NCBI GenBank assembly: GCA_964059195.1
Contig: CAXKWD010000001.1
Coordinates: 220,790,484-220,854,483, forward strand
Source: Ectobius pallidus
Lineage: Eukaryota > Arthropoda > Insecta > Blattodea > Ectobiidae
Reading direction: 5' to 3'
DNA length: 64,000 nt
The notes below the pieces were generated by a model that was given only the letters and a program-made list of their open reading frames with translations, made no database searches and was not told where the DNA came from. Shown here piece by piece: positions 22,580 to 32,045 of this stretch (within the stretch, counting starts at the first letter, position 1; each line of letters starts with the position of its first letter). Both the position numbers and the translations under genes were made by a program.

Positions 22580-23067
22580 ATCAAAATCAAAATTTTGATA
22601 TATAAAACACTAGTAAGACCTGTGATTACATATGGTGCAGAAACCTGGACTATGACTAAAACAGACCAGGAAAATTTGAGGAAATTCGAACGTAAAATAA
22701 TGAGAAGAATTTACGGACCAGTATTTGATCATGGAATGTGCATGATTAGAAGCAACCATGAAATTAATGAAATAATTATGGGAGAAGATATAGTGCGATT
22801 CATAAAATCCCAAAGGCTGCAATAGTGGGGCCACTCGGAAAGGATGCAAGAATATAGAATACCTCAAAAAATGCTCAAAGCAAGACTCTGCTCAATGAGG
22901 AAAAGAGGAAGACCAAGATTGAGGTGGATAGACTGTGTAATCGAGGACTTGAAAAGTATGAATGTGAAAGGATGGAGAGAGAAGATCATGAATAGAGAAG
23001 CATGGAGGCTGATAGTAAGGGAGGCCAAGGCTCACCCAGTGCTGTAGCGCCGTATAGTAAAGTAAAG
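22580..23067 (+). mobile_element. RTE-type LINE 2, strongly 5'-truncated
   Basis: 17-bp target duplication TATTGGTCAATATCAAA at 22563-22579 and 23068-23084. Tail TAGTAAAGTAAAG. An uninterrupted version of the target is present in repeat F copy 2 near 58125. Confidence 0.9.
22592..23047 (+). pseudogene. RTE reverse transcriptase C-terminal fragment
   Basis: The frame reads [41 protein letters not shown], a TAG stop, then WGHSERMQEYRIPQKMLKAR, RGRPRLRWIDCVIEDL and REAKAHPVL with stop at 23047. It is the distal RT region only; it shares the RLQ-stop-(A)GH break with RTE 1, but the following residues differ, so independent mutation is likely. No catalytic motifs remain. Confidence 0.85.
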
Positions 23068-23137
23068 TATTGGTCAATATCAAACACGTGGCATATGTGT
23101 GGAATAGTCAGCTGAAAAATCATGATTTTGGCACTTA

Positions 23138-24302
23138 GGCCCGTTCTTACGATGTCCAGTTAAGTAGGAGTAAATGTTAACTGGTAGTTTATTTTACGGT
23201 CGGAGTAAAGTTCCAGTAAACGCTTCTTTGTTCTTATCATCTTCTAGTTAACGTTTACTCCCAGTTAACGCAATCAGACAAAAGTCACAGCAGTTGGTAC
23301 GAGCGTTTCTCAGTTGTTTGCAGCAGTTTTTCATCTGTTTTCATTGTTTGGTTTGATTTTGCAATGGGTAATAAGGTTATGGCTGATATAAAAAAAATAA
23401 AGAGACACAGGAATTTCTTTTCAAGTGAAGAATAATATTGTTTCTGAATGATATCGACGAAAAGCGTCATATAATTCAAACTAAATAACACACAGTAAGG
23501 TGTGGCCATAAGAGCAAAGCTCAAAAAGACGCATCAGAAAAACCTATTGTGAAATATATAACCTCCTCTGAATTTAATTATAGTTTGCAGTACACAGTAC
23601 GGGCAGTAGTGTGCAATCAGTTGTCTTAGCCTAAAAAAGGTCGCATAATTTGCGAGGCAAGACCTAAAACCTAATAAGTTTGTGTATGAAATGTGTAGCT
23701 AATAACTACAGGATATATTACGAGATGTTTTCAAATGAAATTATTGGCTCTTAGCATAACATATTAAAATATATTATATGTAGGCCTATATAGTTTATAT
23801 ATTACGCTTATTATACAATTCCTGTTAAATAAGAATACAACCCTCCTCAAGTAAAGTGGTTGTAAAAATGAAAAGATAAAAACCACGTTTCGAAACCCCA
23901 TCCCCGAAGGATGAAAAACCCAAATATGATCTGATGTACGGGTAGAGGAAGCAAATAGTAAAGTAATTGTTGTCCAGACTTTCATAATAATTTGATCTAT
24001 TTTTCAATATTTTTTTTATTTATTTTTACATATATTGGCATTGTTCTTCATCACCAGTGACATTACGAAAGCAGCTAGATAACTTCATCTCTCCATTTTA
24101 ATTCAGTTCGCGAGAAGTATAACCTCAAAAAAATCCTCCGGTTAGGAGTTTACTTGTACATTTTCCTACAGTAAAGATTACTGCCAGTTAAGAGCTTTTT
24201 ACCAACAGTTAACGCCTAACCAGATATTGTAAAATCGATCTGTCAGTAAAGTAACCGTAAAAGTAGCCGTAAATATTTTACTGGAGATGGTAATAACGGG
24301 CC
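23138..24302. mobile_element. PIF/Harbinger-like MITE (TTA duplication)
   Basis: Ends GGCCCGTTCTTACG and inverse GGCCCGTTATTACC. Flanked by TTA at 23135-23137 and 24303-24305, the 3-bp duplication typical of PIF/Harbinger. 1165 bp, no recognisable transposase. The joined flank AATCATGATTTTGGCACTTA plus GACCCTTATA matches the uninterrupted inverse sequence at 21030-21065. Confidence 0.82.
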
Positions 24303-24489
24303 TTAGACCCTTATAAAACTAAACGCTTCAATTATCATTCCATTGCAAATTTTAGCATTTTTTGCAAGGCTAGTACAGAACAACTCAGCACTCAAAGTGT
24401 TAAAAAGCAAACTGCAAAGAAATCAATATTAGGACAAAGGACAGGTGTTCATGTGCAAGTTAAAGGAGAGAGACAGAATTTTCTCTTAC

Positions 24490-24715
24490 CCTAGCTGTCC
24501 AAATGTGATGTTCTCCTGGTATTGCTTCTCATCCGTGATGGCCTCTAAGCTATTGTGTTGAATGTCTTCTCGAGTTACGACAGGTCTGTGTACTCGCTCA
24601 CACTGCAGAGCATCAAAGAAAGCTGCATTCCAGAAGCGCAGACTGTGCCAGATAGTCTGGTCCTTCAGATAAGTGTAGAGGTACTCTTTGTATGGTTCAC
24701 AGCCTGGTACATCCA
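24490..24715 (-). CDS. KIAA0513: KIAA0513-like, coding exon 5 (residues 333-407)
   Basis: A 226-nt exon, acceptor TGATTTCAG, donor CTAGG|GTAAGAG, phase 1 in and phase 2 out. It encodes CEPYKEYLYTYLKDQ, TIWHSLRFWNAAFFDALQCE, a less conserved linker, and YQENITFGQLG. The WH(T/S)LRFWNAAFFDA block and the ENITFGQLG block match the conserved C-terminal part of KIAA0513. The split codon with the next exon gives GGG (Gly), so the protein continues FGQLGTFTCNM. Intron sequence on the 3' side holds the PIF-like MITE at 23138-24302, about 190 bp from the donor. Confidence 0.94.
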
Positions 24716-24994
24716 CTGAAATCAAAACGCTTCAAGTCAAGAGCAACTTAACACCATACAAATAATATAGAGCAAAATGAGCAAAACATGATCTGCAACC
24801 TGAATTAGCAGTAAATCTTCTTGGTATCAAATAAGAGATTGCATTCCTAAATACAGAGTGATCCATTTGGGTATGGATAAAATAAAAACACTGAAAAACA
24901 TTTACTATTGAATTTATTTGTTGAAATTTTGTGTATACAACACTGAAAGATGGGAGATTCCTCAGTGTCCAACTTGACCCCCATAACTCATAAC

Positions 24995-25599
24995 TAGACC
25001 TGGGATTTTAGGCACCTAAAATAGGCTTTTAAAACAAGTAAACAGGATTTTAAAAGAGAAAATAGGCACTTAAAATAACTTTTAAAAATGTGTAAATAGA
25101 CAGAAAATAGACTTTAAAATACTACAATATGTTATTCAACTGTAACGTGATCTCTTTTTACTGTAAAAAACGTGGTATACCTATTCTTAACAGAAATAAT
25201 TGCAAAAGTAAGACAGAATTAAAAATACATTTATCAAAAACAGTTTTGGATTATATGAAAAATTGCCACAGTATGTCCCTTCTTATTATATACCTGCTAC
25301 TTGTTGCTTTGAGGGAATCATCCCCATCAGTCAGCATTCTTTTGGCGACCTGTAAAAAACCCACCCTCTGCTGTTCTGTCCTTCATTCAGAGATGTCCAT
25401 TAAATGATTGTAAAAGTTTCAGAAGTTGAATTTTATTTTAAATGTACAAAATAGGCTCCAAAGGTCCAAATAGGCATTTTAGGGCACTATAAAACTCTGT
25501 AAATATAAGTTATATATCATGAAATGTCAACATATTTAAAAATTTTCAGGTTATTTCATAAGGAACAAAATAGGCATTTGCCTTAAAATCCCAGGTCTA
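24995..25599. mobile_element. hAT-like MITE with exact 8-bp duplication
   Basis: Ends TAGACCTGGGATTTTAGGC and inverse TAGACCTGGGATTTTAAGGC; CTCATAAC at 24987-24994 and 25600-25607. 605 bp, AT-rich, many ATAGGC motifs, no transposase recognised. Confidence 0.88.
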
Positions 25600-25619
25600 C
25601 TCATAACGGTGATGCAATT

Positions 25620-26071
25620 CAGCCCATATCCATTGTAACATAAGAGGGGTGATTTGTTGAAAAGCTTGAGTAATTTTTACTCTCAGATCATCAAGGTTCC
25701 TTGGTTTCTGTGCATAGACAGTGTCTTTAACAAAACCCCACACACGAAGTCAGGATGGGTTAGATTTGAGGAGTTTAGGAGCCAAGCAATGGGTCCATCA
25801 CGACCACAGCACATACCATTGGAAATGGCATTTAGAAAATTAATAACCTCCCGTACCCAGTGAGAGGGGAATCGTATTTAGCTACATTACGCACACCATA
25901 CTCTTGTCGAATTTCCATTTGAATTCTTTTCACACTCTCAAATTTAGCATACCAAAGAACACATCGTGCTCGCTGTTGATCCGAGAGTAAAACTATATTT
26001 AAAGAACTACATATTTCATTCACAAAAACAAAGAAAGCTTTAAACTGAATTCTGACTACCACGCACGTCAC
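25620..26071 (-). pseudogene. Decayed mariner-family transposase
   Basis: The N-terminal piece reads LSDQQRARCVLWYAKFESVK, RIQMEIRQEYG, resembling the helix-turn-helix start of arthropod mariner-like proteins with a DUF4817-type domain. Further on the same strand, in another frame, GPIAWLLNSSNLTHPDFVCG resembles the SPDL-P-DFFLWG block holding the third catalytic Asp. The two parts are in different frames with stops between them and a large internal deletion, so it is clearly inactive. Assignment rests on short motifs. Confidence 0.5.
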
Positions 26072-26079
26072 ACAAGAAC

Positions 26080-26459
26080 CTCAGAGCACATCCACCTATC
26101 TACTCATAGAATTGCATGCAGTCTTAAGAGTATTTTCCACAGGGGCATAATTTTATATAACAAAATCCCAGATAAGCTAAAAACCTATCAAACAAGTCAA
26201 TTCAAAAAGGCAGTTAAAAAAATGCTCCTGCATCATATGCCGTACACTGTTGAATTCCTGAACCTGGAACTCATTAACATCTTACCTTGTTACTGAGTTA
26301 TATGATATAATCCTAATATTGTACTTAATCTTACCTTTACTCTGTATTAGTTACAGTTAGTTATAAGAATTGTTAGTTATTAGATTTAGATTTAGTTCCC
26401 TGACGAAGCCAATATTTCTGTATAGAAATTTACGGTGAATAAATATATTATTATTATTA
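26080..26459 (+). mobile_element. CR1/Jockey-like LINE 3' end
   Basis: The C-terminal ORF2 end plus a 3' UTR ending in GGTGAATAAATAT(TAT)n. The (TTA)n tail continues at 29360-29385 after the pogo-type insertion. Confidence 0.75.
26082..26296 (+). pseudogene. LINE ORF2 C-terminal fragment
   Basis: Frame HLSTHRIACSLKSIFHRGII, LYNKIPDKLKTYQTSQFKKA, VKKMLLHHMPYTVEFLN then stop at 26296. The G-x-LYN-LP--IK and FK--VK-xL pattern is the usual C-terminal end of CR1/Jockey-clade ORF2 proteins. The rest of the element is missing through 5' truncation. Confidence 0.75.
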
Positions 26460-26470
26460 GGGGAGAGTGT

Positions 26471-26862
26471 GGAGGGATGGGACACAGGAGGGATGGGACA
26501 TTCACTATAATTCAAAAACTATGTTTGAAAATCCCGCCAAATGGTGTTAGATGTTGGCAGCAGTGATAATCAGCCATTTTTAGAAAGTTTGGTGGATGTT
26601 GTGCTATAACTCTCAGAGCTAACGAACTTTCTTCATTTTGGTAAGTACCTGAAAATTTTTCGGAGTTTCTAAATAAGCTTGTAACTTTTTAAGTTTTGAA
26701 ACTACCATAATTATTCTGTAACAGGTGAAAACGTCTGAGTTTTCAGTATTGTAGAGCAATAAAAGCCAAGGCATAAGGCATGATAGTTTGGTGTTACAGG
26801 GCAAATCATTTGATCACTACAATGCAGGATGGATGGGACATTTTTAGGCAGGAGGGAAGGGA
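26471..26862 (+). promoter_or_regulatory. Subterminal transposase-motif repeats, left
   Basis: GGAGGGATGGGACA at about 26471 and 26487, GGATGGATGGGACA at about 26827 and GGAGGGAAGGGAC near 26850. They repeat the TIR core and are probable transposase-binding sites. Confidence 0.6.
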
Positions 26863-26949
26863 CGCCATTTTCGTGAGAATCATTGTGTCCCATGCATCCT
26901 GCAAATGTGAGCAAAATGTTTTATGGTTCTTTTTCTATTCCGTAGTGAC

Positions 26950-28980
26950 ATGGGTCGATTTTGGAAGAAGAAGACTGAAAGAGTTAGAAAGACAGAAGTG
27001 GAAATTAAAGCTGCATTAGAAGAAATTGATCATGGGAGGTCAATCAGAGAAGTAGCATCTTCCCTTGGATTTTCGAAAACTTCGCTGCAGAGGTACTGGG
27101 TAAAAAGGAAGCAGTTCAACACAATAGAAAACTTCCAATCTGAAAGGAATTTTGTACCAAAGCAAGTATTAACACAAGAGCATGAAATGTTGTTAGCAAA
27201 TTATTTAATCAAGTCATCTCAAATGTTCTACGGCCTGACAAGGGACCAAACCCGGAAAGTTGCATATCAGTATGCAGTAGCTCTGAAGAGCAACAACATT
27301 CCTGAGTCATGGCACAAAGAACAACTAGCAGGAAGAGAATGGCTAGGTGGTTACATGTCAAGGCATAAGAACCTCTCGTTAAGAACACCAGAAAGCACAA
27401 GTTTGGGTAGAGCAGCATGTTTCAACCAAGCAAACTTGGACAGCTTTTATAACAACCTAAGAGAGGTCTACCAGCAGTTTAGTTTTCTTCCACAAGATGT
27501 TTGGAATGTAGATGAAACTGGGGTGACTACAGTGCATTCCCAGCCAAAAGTAATTGCTGCCAAAGGTAAAAAACAGGTGGGACAGATAGCCTCCGCTGAG
27601 CGAGGCAAGCTTGTTACAATTTGCTGTTTTATTAACGCATTGGGAAACACTGTGCCACCTGCATTTGTTTTTCCACTGAAAACGTTCAAAGAAGAGAAAT
27701 TTGTTGGATATCCACCAGGTAGCCTAGGGCTAGCCCATCCATCGGGGTGGATGACAAACGAAAACTTCCTTAAAGTTTTGAAGCATTTCATCAGACATGT
27801 GAAATGCTCTAAGGAAAAACCAGCTTTGCTTCTGCTGGACAACCATGAAACCCATGTTCATATCAATGTTATCAATGAGGCCAAAGACAATGGTGTAGTC
27901 CTTTTGAGCTTTCCCCCTCATTGTAGTCATCGTCTTCAACCACTGGACGTGTCTGTCTATGCCCCATTTAAAGCAAGCTATAATAGAGCCTGCCAAGATT
28001 TCATGATTAGACCTGAAAATGCGGGGAAACCAATAAACATCTACCACATTCCACAGCTGGCTACAATAGCTTACAACAAAGTCTTTACCAGACAAAATGC
28101 AACTGCTGGATTTGAGAAAACCGGTATATGGCCATTTAATAGCCAGGTATTCACAGATACTGATCTGATACCAGCTACAGTGACAGATAGGCCTATGGAA
28201 GGAGAAGCGTCTGATCCTGCTCCAGTTATGATCCAGAAATCCACCAGCTCATCATCTCATGCCTTACAAAACTCTTTCCCAACTACCCTTCCTGTTGTCG
28301 GATCATATCCCTCCACATCAACCCCCAGTGCATCAAATTCACAGCCATTGAAATGCCGTTCACCAGAAGATGTGTGTCCTTATCCTAAAGCTGGCCCTCG
28401 GCAAAAAAGTAGGAGAGGAAGACAGCCAGGTAAAACTCGTATTTTGACAAGCACTCCTGTCAAAAGAGAAATCGAGATGGCTGCAGATGAAAAGAAAAGG
28501 AAAGAATTGGCAATAGAAGAAAAGAAGAAGAAGATGGAAAAAGTAAACCAGCCAACAACAAAAAGACCTGTCAAAAGAAGATTAGTGGACTTAGAAAGAA
28601 GCAGTGAAGATGAAGAGGGTAGGCCTATGTCTCTTCATGATTCCGAATCTGATTTTGAGTTGATTGAATCGGATGAAGATTTCAACGAAGAGCCTATTGT
28701 GGAAGGATGCCACGTTGTTGCAAAGGTGCATTGCGAGAAAAGCAACAGTGCTCGAAATTATGTGTGTGAAGTTATAAAAGCAAAAAAAAGTGGTTTCGAT
28801 GTCAAATTTTTGAAGAAACATGGCTTAACTTCTCGTTTCAAACATACTAAAGAAGTTGCCTATGTGCCAGAGAAAGACATCGTTGAACGTTTACCAAAAC
28901 CTAAAATTGATACGAGGGCTAGATTTAAAGACATGTTGTACTTTGAAGTTGATCTGTCTGATTTTAGCATTTTTGCTTGA
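26950..28980 (+). CDS. Pogo/Tigger-type DDE_1 transposase
   Basis: 676 residues from ATG 26950 (the open frame extends 27 nt upstream without an ATG). N-terminal psq-like helix-turn-helix (about residues 15-55: EIKAALEEIDHGRSIREVAS, LGFSKTSLQRYW), then a CENP-B-type DNA-binding segment (GLTRDQTRKVAYQYAVAL, W---F--RH-LSLR). The DDE_1 catalytic domain has Asp188 (WNVDETGV), Asp297 (LLLDNHETH) and Asp333 (HRLQPLDVSVYAPFK), a DD35D spacing within the pogo range. The C-terminal region has a Ser/Pro-rich linker, a basic KKRK-rich stretch (likely nuclear localisation) and an acidic segment before a conserved tail (CHVVAKVHCEK...). Family role: cut-and-paste transposition at TA in the nucleus. No frameshift or stop: it could be active. 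Host domestication is unlikely because both TIRs are present. Confidence 0.93.
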   Translation: MGRFWKKKTERVRKTEVEIKAALEEIDHGRSIREVASSLGFSKTSLQRYWVKRKQFNTIENFQSERNFVPKQVLTQEHEMLLANYLIKSSQMFYGLTRDQTRKVAYQYAVALKSNNIPESWHKEQLAGREWLGGYMSRHKNLSLRTPESTSLGRAACFNQANLDSFYNNLREVYQQFSFLPQDVWNVDETGVTTVHSQPKVIAAKGKKQVGQIASAERGKLVTICCFINALGNTVPPAFVFPLKTFKEEKFVGYPPGSLGLAHPSGWMTNENFLKVLKHFIRHVKCSKEKPALLLLDNHETHVHINVINEAKDNGVVLLSFPPHCSHRLQPLDVSVYAPFKASYNRACQDFMIRPENAGKPINIYHIPQLATIAYNKVFTRQNATAGFEKTGIWPFNSQVFTDTDLIPATVTDRPMEGEASDPAPVMIQKSTSSSSHALQNSFPTTLPVVGSYPSTSTPSASNSQPLKCRSPEDVCPYPKAGPRQKSRRGRQPGKTRILTSTPVKREIEMAADEKKRKELAIEEKKKKMEKVNQPTTKRPVKRRLVDLERSSEDEEGRPMSLHDSESDFELIESDEDFNEEPIVEGCHVVAKVHCEKSNSARNYVCEVIKAKKSGFDVKFLKKHGLTSRFKHTKEVAYVPEKDIVERLPKPKIDTRARFKDMLYFEVDLSDFSIFA

Positions 28981-29109
28981 GGCATCTTCATCAGAATCAT
29001 GTAATATAAATATTTTATTGTTCTGCTCTATTTAAAGTGTTAAATTAAAGCATTTTTAAACTTTATGAAGATTTTCATTGTTACTTACATAAAAATTTAT
29101 GCTCAAAAT

Positions 29110-29359
29110 GGTCTGTCCCATGCCTCCTTGAACAGTGTCCCATGCTACCTACCCGGGTAGGAGGGATGGGACAGTTGATGGCTTTTTAAAAAAGTGCTAT
29201 TTACTTTCAAGATAAATAATATTACTAATCTTTTATATAACATATTTGTAGCCTGAAGCCAGCAGTTTTCAGAAATACAATTAGTTTTTGTCTACATGAA
29301 ACCAAAAAAATTAAAAAAAATATTAAGTACAAAACGTCCCATCCCTCCACGCTCTCCCC
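29110..29359 (-). promoter_or_regulatory. Subterminal transposase-motif repeats, right
   Basis: TGTCCCATGCCTCC near 29112, TGTCCCATGCTACC near 29138, AGGAGGGATGGGACA (opposite sense) near 29159, plus the TIR. TACCCGGGTA at 29149 is a 10-bp palindrome. Confidence 0.6.
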
Positions 29360-29986
29360 TATTATTATTATTATTATTATTTGTAGTATCCATTTTAATT
29401 ATCTATGATTTTCAGGTTATGAATTGTTGATTGTAATATTTGGAATCTCCCATCTTTTAACTATAATATAACCAACAAGAAATTTGTCCTGCAATCATAT
29501 TGGCTTTTATAATAACATTTACCAAACGGATCACCCGGTATTTCCTTACGAGGTGCTAACCAAAAGTTCCCGAAATTCATAAACAGCACATAACTGAGTG
29601 GTAGTGCCACTAGGTGGTACTTTTCTAGTGGCACTTTATAATCTCAGTGTGCCAAATAGCTTCATTCTGAGTGAACGCATTTAGCATTTCTTTTTTAGTA
29701 CACGCTCTCTAAAGTAGTTGCTTCTTGGTCTGCTAACACACCGTAAAGTAGCGTTTTATCAGCCTAGGCCAGTAAAGTAATTTTATCGGCCTAGACTGGT
29801 AAAGTTTCCAGGGTAACCCCTAGTGGATGTAGTTCCAACTATAGCTCCTAGATGTCTCTACAGCATCTCCCAGTGCTAGTTGAAAGAAATAACTTCAGAT
29901 GACTCTCTTGTATGACTGGTTCTTTAAACAAGGCATAATAAGTTTTGTTCCAGAAAATATGATATAAATGATGCATAATTTCAATT

Positions 29987-30278
29987 CTGTATCTGTATCT
30001 GGTTTACTATGTCCCCTATGTTGGGGCGAAGGGTCTCCAAGTGGAGGTTTCTGTTACCTATGTGAATTTTGTTATGCTTATTTTCCGAGAGAGGGCAGAG
30101 GGACAGGTGGTAAGCCCCTCAACCCCCTCTCCGGAAAGTAACTTATTACATGGACGTGAAAGGGCCGAGAAATTTTGTCCAGAGGCTCGAACTTAGGCTT
30201 GGAGTTCTTTTACATCCTCTAAATCTACAACACGGGCCCCCCAGCAGGCATGCTACCTCTAGACCACTGCAGCCGATG
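29987..30278 (-). repeat. tRNA-derived SINE family D
   Basis: 11-bp duplication TAATTTCAATT at 29976-29986 and 30279-30289. The minus-strand head GGCTGCAGTGGTCTAGAGGT carries a box A-like sequence and AAGTTCGAGCCTC a box B. Tail (GATACA)n at the 29987 end. 292 bp. Confidence 0.8.
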
Positions 30279-30576
30279 TAATTTCAATTGATGTAAATAT
30301 ATTTAGTTTAATTAATTTTTATTATTTTAACAATGTCTTTAAAAGTGTTTTTTTTTTAAGAAAAGAAACAATCCACAGCAAGTGAAGTTTATAAACATGC
30401 ACTACTGATACAATCGCCATTATCTTTGCTTTCTTTATGCAGAATCGTTGAAAATGAGTGAAAAACTGAGCTCATTAGCTGTAAAATTAGAGAACTTTTA
30501 CTGAAATCTATTGTATACACCACTTACGCAAAAGCTTTACTTGTCCGCTAAAGCCTTATTTTGTGTACTTAATGTA

Positions 30577-31443
30577 CGAGGGTGTATCAATAAATAACCG
30601 GACTGATTTAATTGTATTTAAATGGTCCTGGAGCAAAACGGCTGCTAGGCACAGAAAGGTGAATCCTTCGTCTAGCAGTGCTGTGAACCCCAGTCATGCA
30701 GAACGATTCAGTTAGGAGTTAGACCCAGATATCTCAGGTGATGTTTACTGTACCCAACATTGAACTGAAATTGCAGCAATGCGCATCGATAAAGTTTTGT
30801 GTTCTAGACAAAACTCCTACAGAAACCTTAGAAATGATGCAGCAAGCATACAAAGACCATGCTTTAGGCAGAGCACAAGTCTTTGAGTGGCACAAACGTT
30901 TCAAAGAGGGTTATGAAGACCTTCAAGATTCTTCGTGCCCTGGAAGATAACAGCAAAACTGGAAGTTAACATCAACACAATTGATGCAATTGTGCAAGAA
31001 GATCGTCGCAGAAGGTAGCAGATATAATGAATTTGTCTTTAGGAACCTGATCTTGCCAGGACAGGATGGATCTTGCACCAAGACAATGCACCGGCTCATC
31101 GAGCGTGTGCAACTCAAGATGTCATCAAAGAATTGGGCATTGAGATCATGCCTTATCCACTGTATTATCCGGATCTGGCACCTTGCTATTTTCACATCTT
31201 CCCTAAGTGAAAAGGAGCTACGTGGTTGCCATTTTCAAAGTGATAAGGAGCTGAATAACCTTGTCATGGGTATACTGTCAAAAAAGGGGTTCAGTGAGTG
31301 TTTCGAACAATGGGTAAATCGTTGGAATAGTTGTATTTCAACAGACAGAGAATCCTTCGAAAGTTTGAAAGTAAATTTGAATGAAATAAAGCCATTATGT
31401 GTTAATTACAAAATTAGTCCAGTTATTTATTGATACACCCTTG
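30577..31443 (+). mobile_element. Mariner element with internal deletion
   Basis: TIR CGAGGGTGTATCAATAAATA ACCGGACT and its inverse, with TA at 30575-30576 and 31444-31445. 867 bp. Repeat K copy 2 near 36165 shows the same target without the insertion. Confidence 0.9.
30738..31210 (+). pseudogene. Mariner transposase remnant
   Basis: 30738-30950 encodes the N-terminal helix-turn-helix domain: LDKTPTETLEMMQQAYKDHA, RAQVFEWHKRFKEG, DSSCPGR then stop. The middle of the protein, with the first catalytic Asp, is deleted. From about 31066 another frame gives LHQDNAPAHRACATQDVIKE (second Asp) and YYPDLAPCYFHIFP, where the family has Asp directly after PDLAP(S/C); here it is missing, so the third catalytic residue is lost. 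Then stop. Inactive on several counts. Confidence 0.85.
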
Positions 31444-31501
31444 TATAAATAGCTAATGTTTTGATTTCATGAGAATAAGCACTAAGATTAACATTACATA
31501 C

Positions 31502-31691
31502 CTTCGTGATAAAAAGTAAAGCACATGTTCATAAGCGATTTGGCCGGCGAGAAGTCGTCAGCATCCGCACATTCAAACAGAACTATTGCAAAGTACTGCA
31601 CTAAACTGTAGAATGTGGACTCATCCACTTTCTTGTTATGTACTCGTTGAGCATTCACAAACCTTGCAAACCAAAGTCTTCCCGCTTCATG
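31502..31691 (-). CDS. KIAA0513: KIAA0513-like, coding exon 4 (residues 270-332)
   Basis: A 190-nt exon, acceptor GGTTTCAG, donor CGAAG|GTATGT, phase 0 in and phase 1 out. It encodes [20 protein letters not shown], then [37 protein letters not shown]. This is the most family-specific segment: the WFAR(F/Y)V-AQR block and the LVQ-FA-VLFEC block are hallmarks of KIAA0513 and similar to the SBF2 domain of myotubularin-related 5/13. It begins 55 nt upstream (in transcript direction) of a mariner remnant that ends at 31443, so the insertion lies just inside the intron and spares the donor. Confidence 0.93.
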
Positions 31692-31811
31692 CTGAAACCA
31701 AATAATACAACATGAGTGCTATGCAGGTTCTGTGGGGAACATCAACATTTAATATAAATATTAGATGGAAATTTACAGTGAAGTGTTGAAATCTGTAGCA
31801 AGATTGATGTA

Positions 31812-32040
31812 AAGGAAAAACATTTAAATGATTCAGTAAAACTCCTCAACATTCAAGAAGAAAAAATTAACTTCACCATGGAAATTCAAACAGAAAATTA
31901 CTTACCTTTCTTGGACCTAAAAATCTACAACAGAAACAACAAAATAGAATTTGCAATCTATAGAAAAGAAACCCACACAGACAATTACATTAAAGCTAAC
32001 AGCTACAACCCCACTTCTCATAAGAATAACTATAAGAATA
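31812..32040 (+). pseudogene. Penelope-like RT C-terminal fragment
   Basis: Reads NDSVKLLNIQEEKINFTMEI, NYLPFLDLKIYNRNN, EFAIYRKETHTDNYIKANS and YNPTSHK. The order INFTxE-LPFLDL-I, (E)FxxYRKxTHTDxYI and SHK is typical of Penelope-like RTs just after the palm. It breaks at about 32040, where the minus-strand RTE begins. The N-terminal RT motifs are not present upstream. Confidence 0.75.
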
Positions 32041-32045
32041 AGCCC

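Larger units (their letters stand above)
26460..29359 (+). mobile_element. Pogo/Tigger-type DNA transposon, apparently intact
   Basis: 24-26 bp TIRs: left GGGGAGAGTGTGGAGGGATG GGAC, right inverse with one mismatch (GGGGAGAGCGTGGAGGGATG). TA flanks both ends (26458-26459, 29360-29361), inside the (TTA)n tail of the LINE fragment. 2900 bp with a single open transposase frame. The motif GGAGGGATGGGACA is repeated inside both ends in both orientations. Confidence 0.9.
24854..29538 (-). mobile_element. Mariner-like relic hosting later insertions
   Basis: Outer ends CAGAGTGATCCATTTGGGT and inverse CCGGGTGATCCGTTTGGT next to TA. The minus-strand interior (26071-25620) is a decayed Tc1/mariner-family transposase. 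Inside are a hAT-like MITE (24995-25599), a CR1-like 3' end (26080) and the pogo-type transposon. Confidence 0.6.
29690..31462 (+). repeat. Interspersed repeat K, copy 1 (hosting a SINE and a mariner)
   Basis: GGTACACGCTCTCTAAA-like start and CGCTAAAGCCTTATTTTGTG end also frame 35366-36178 (copy 2). Copy 1 is expanded by the SINE at 29987-30278 and the mariner remnant at 30577-31443. Nature unknown. Confidence 0.6.

Noticed and set aside
26923..26949. Upstream extension of the pogo-type transposase
   Set aside because: In-frame but starts without ATG; the ATG at 26950 begins the basic N-terminus expected for the family.
24490..31691. Gene identity as MTMR5/MTMR13 (SBF1/SBF2)
   Set aside because: Only the SBF2-like region is shared; DENN, GRAM and phosphatase domains are absent and the closed 460-codon frame matches the size of KIAA0513-type proteins.
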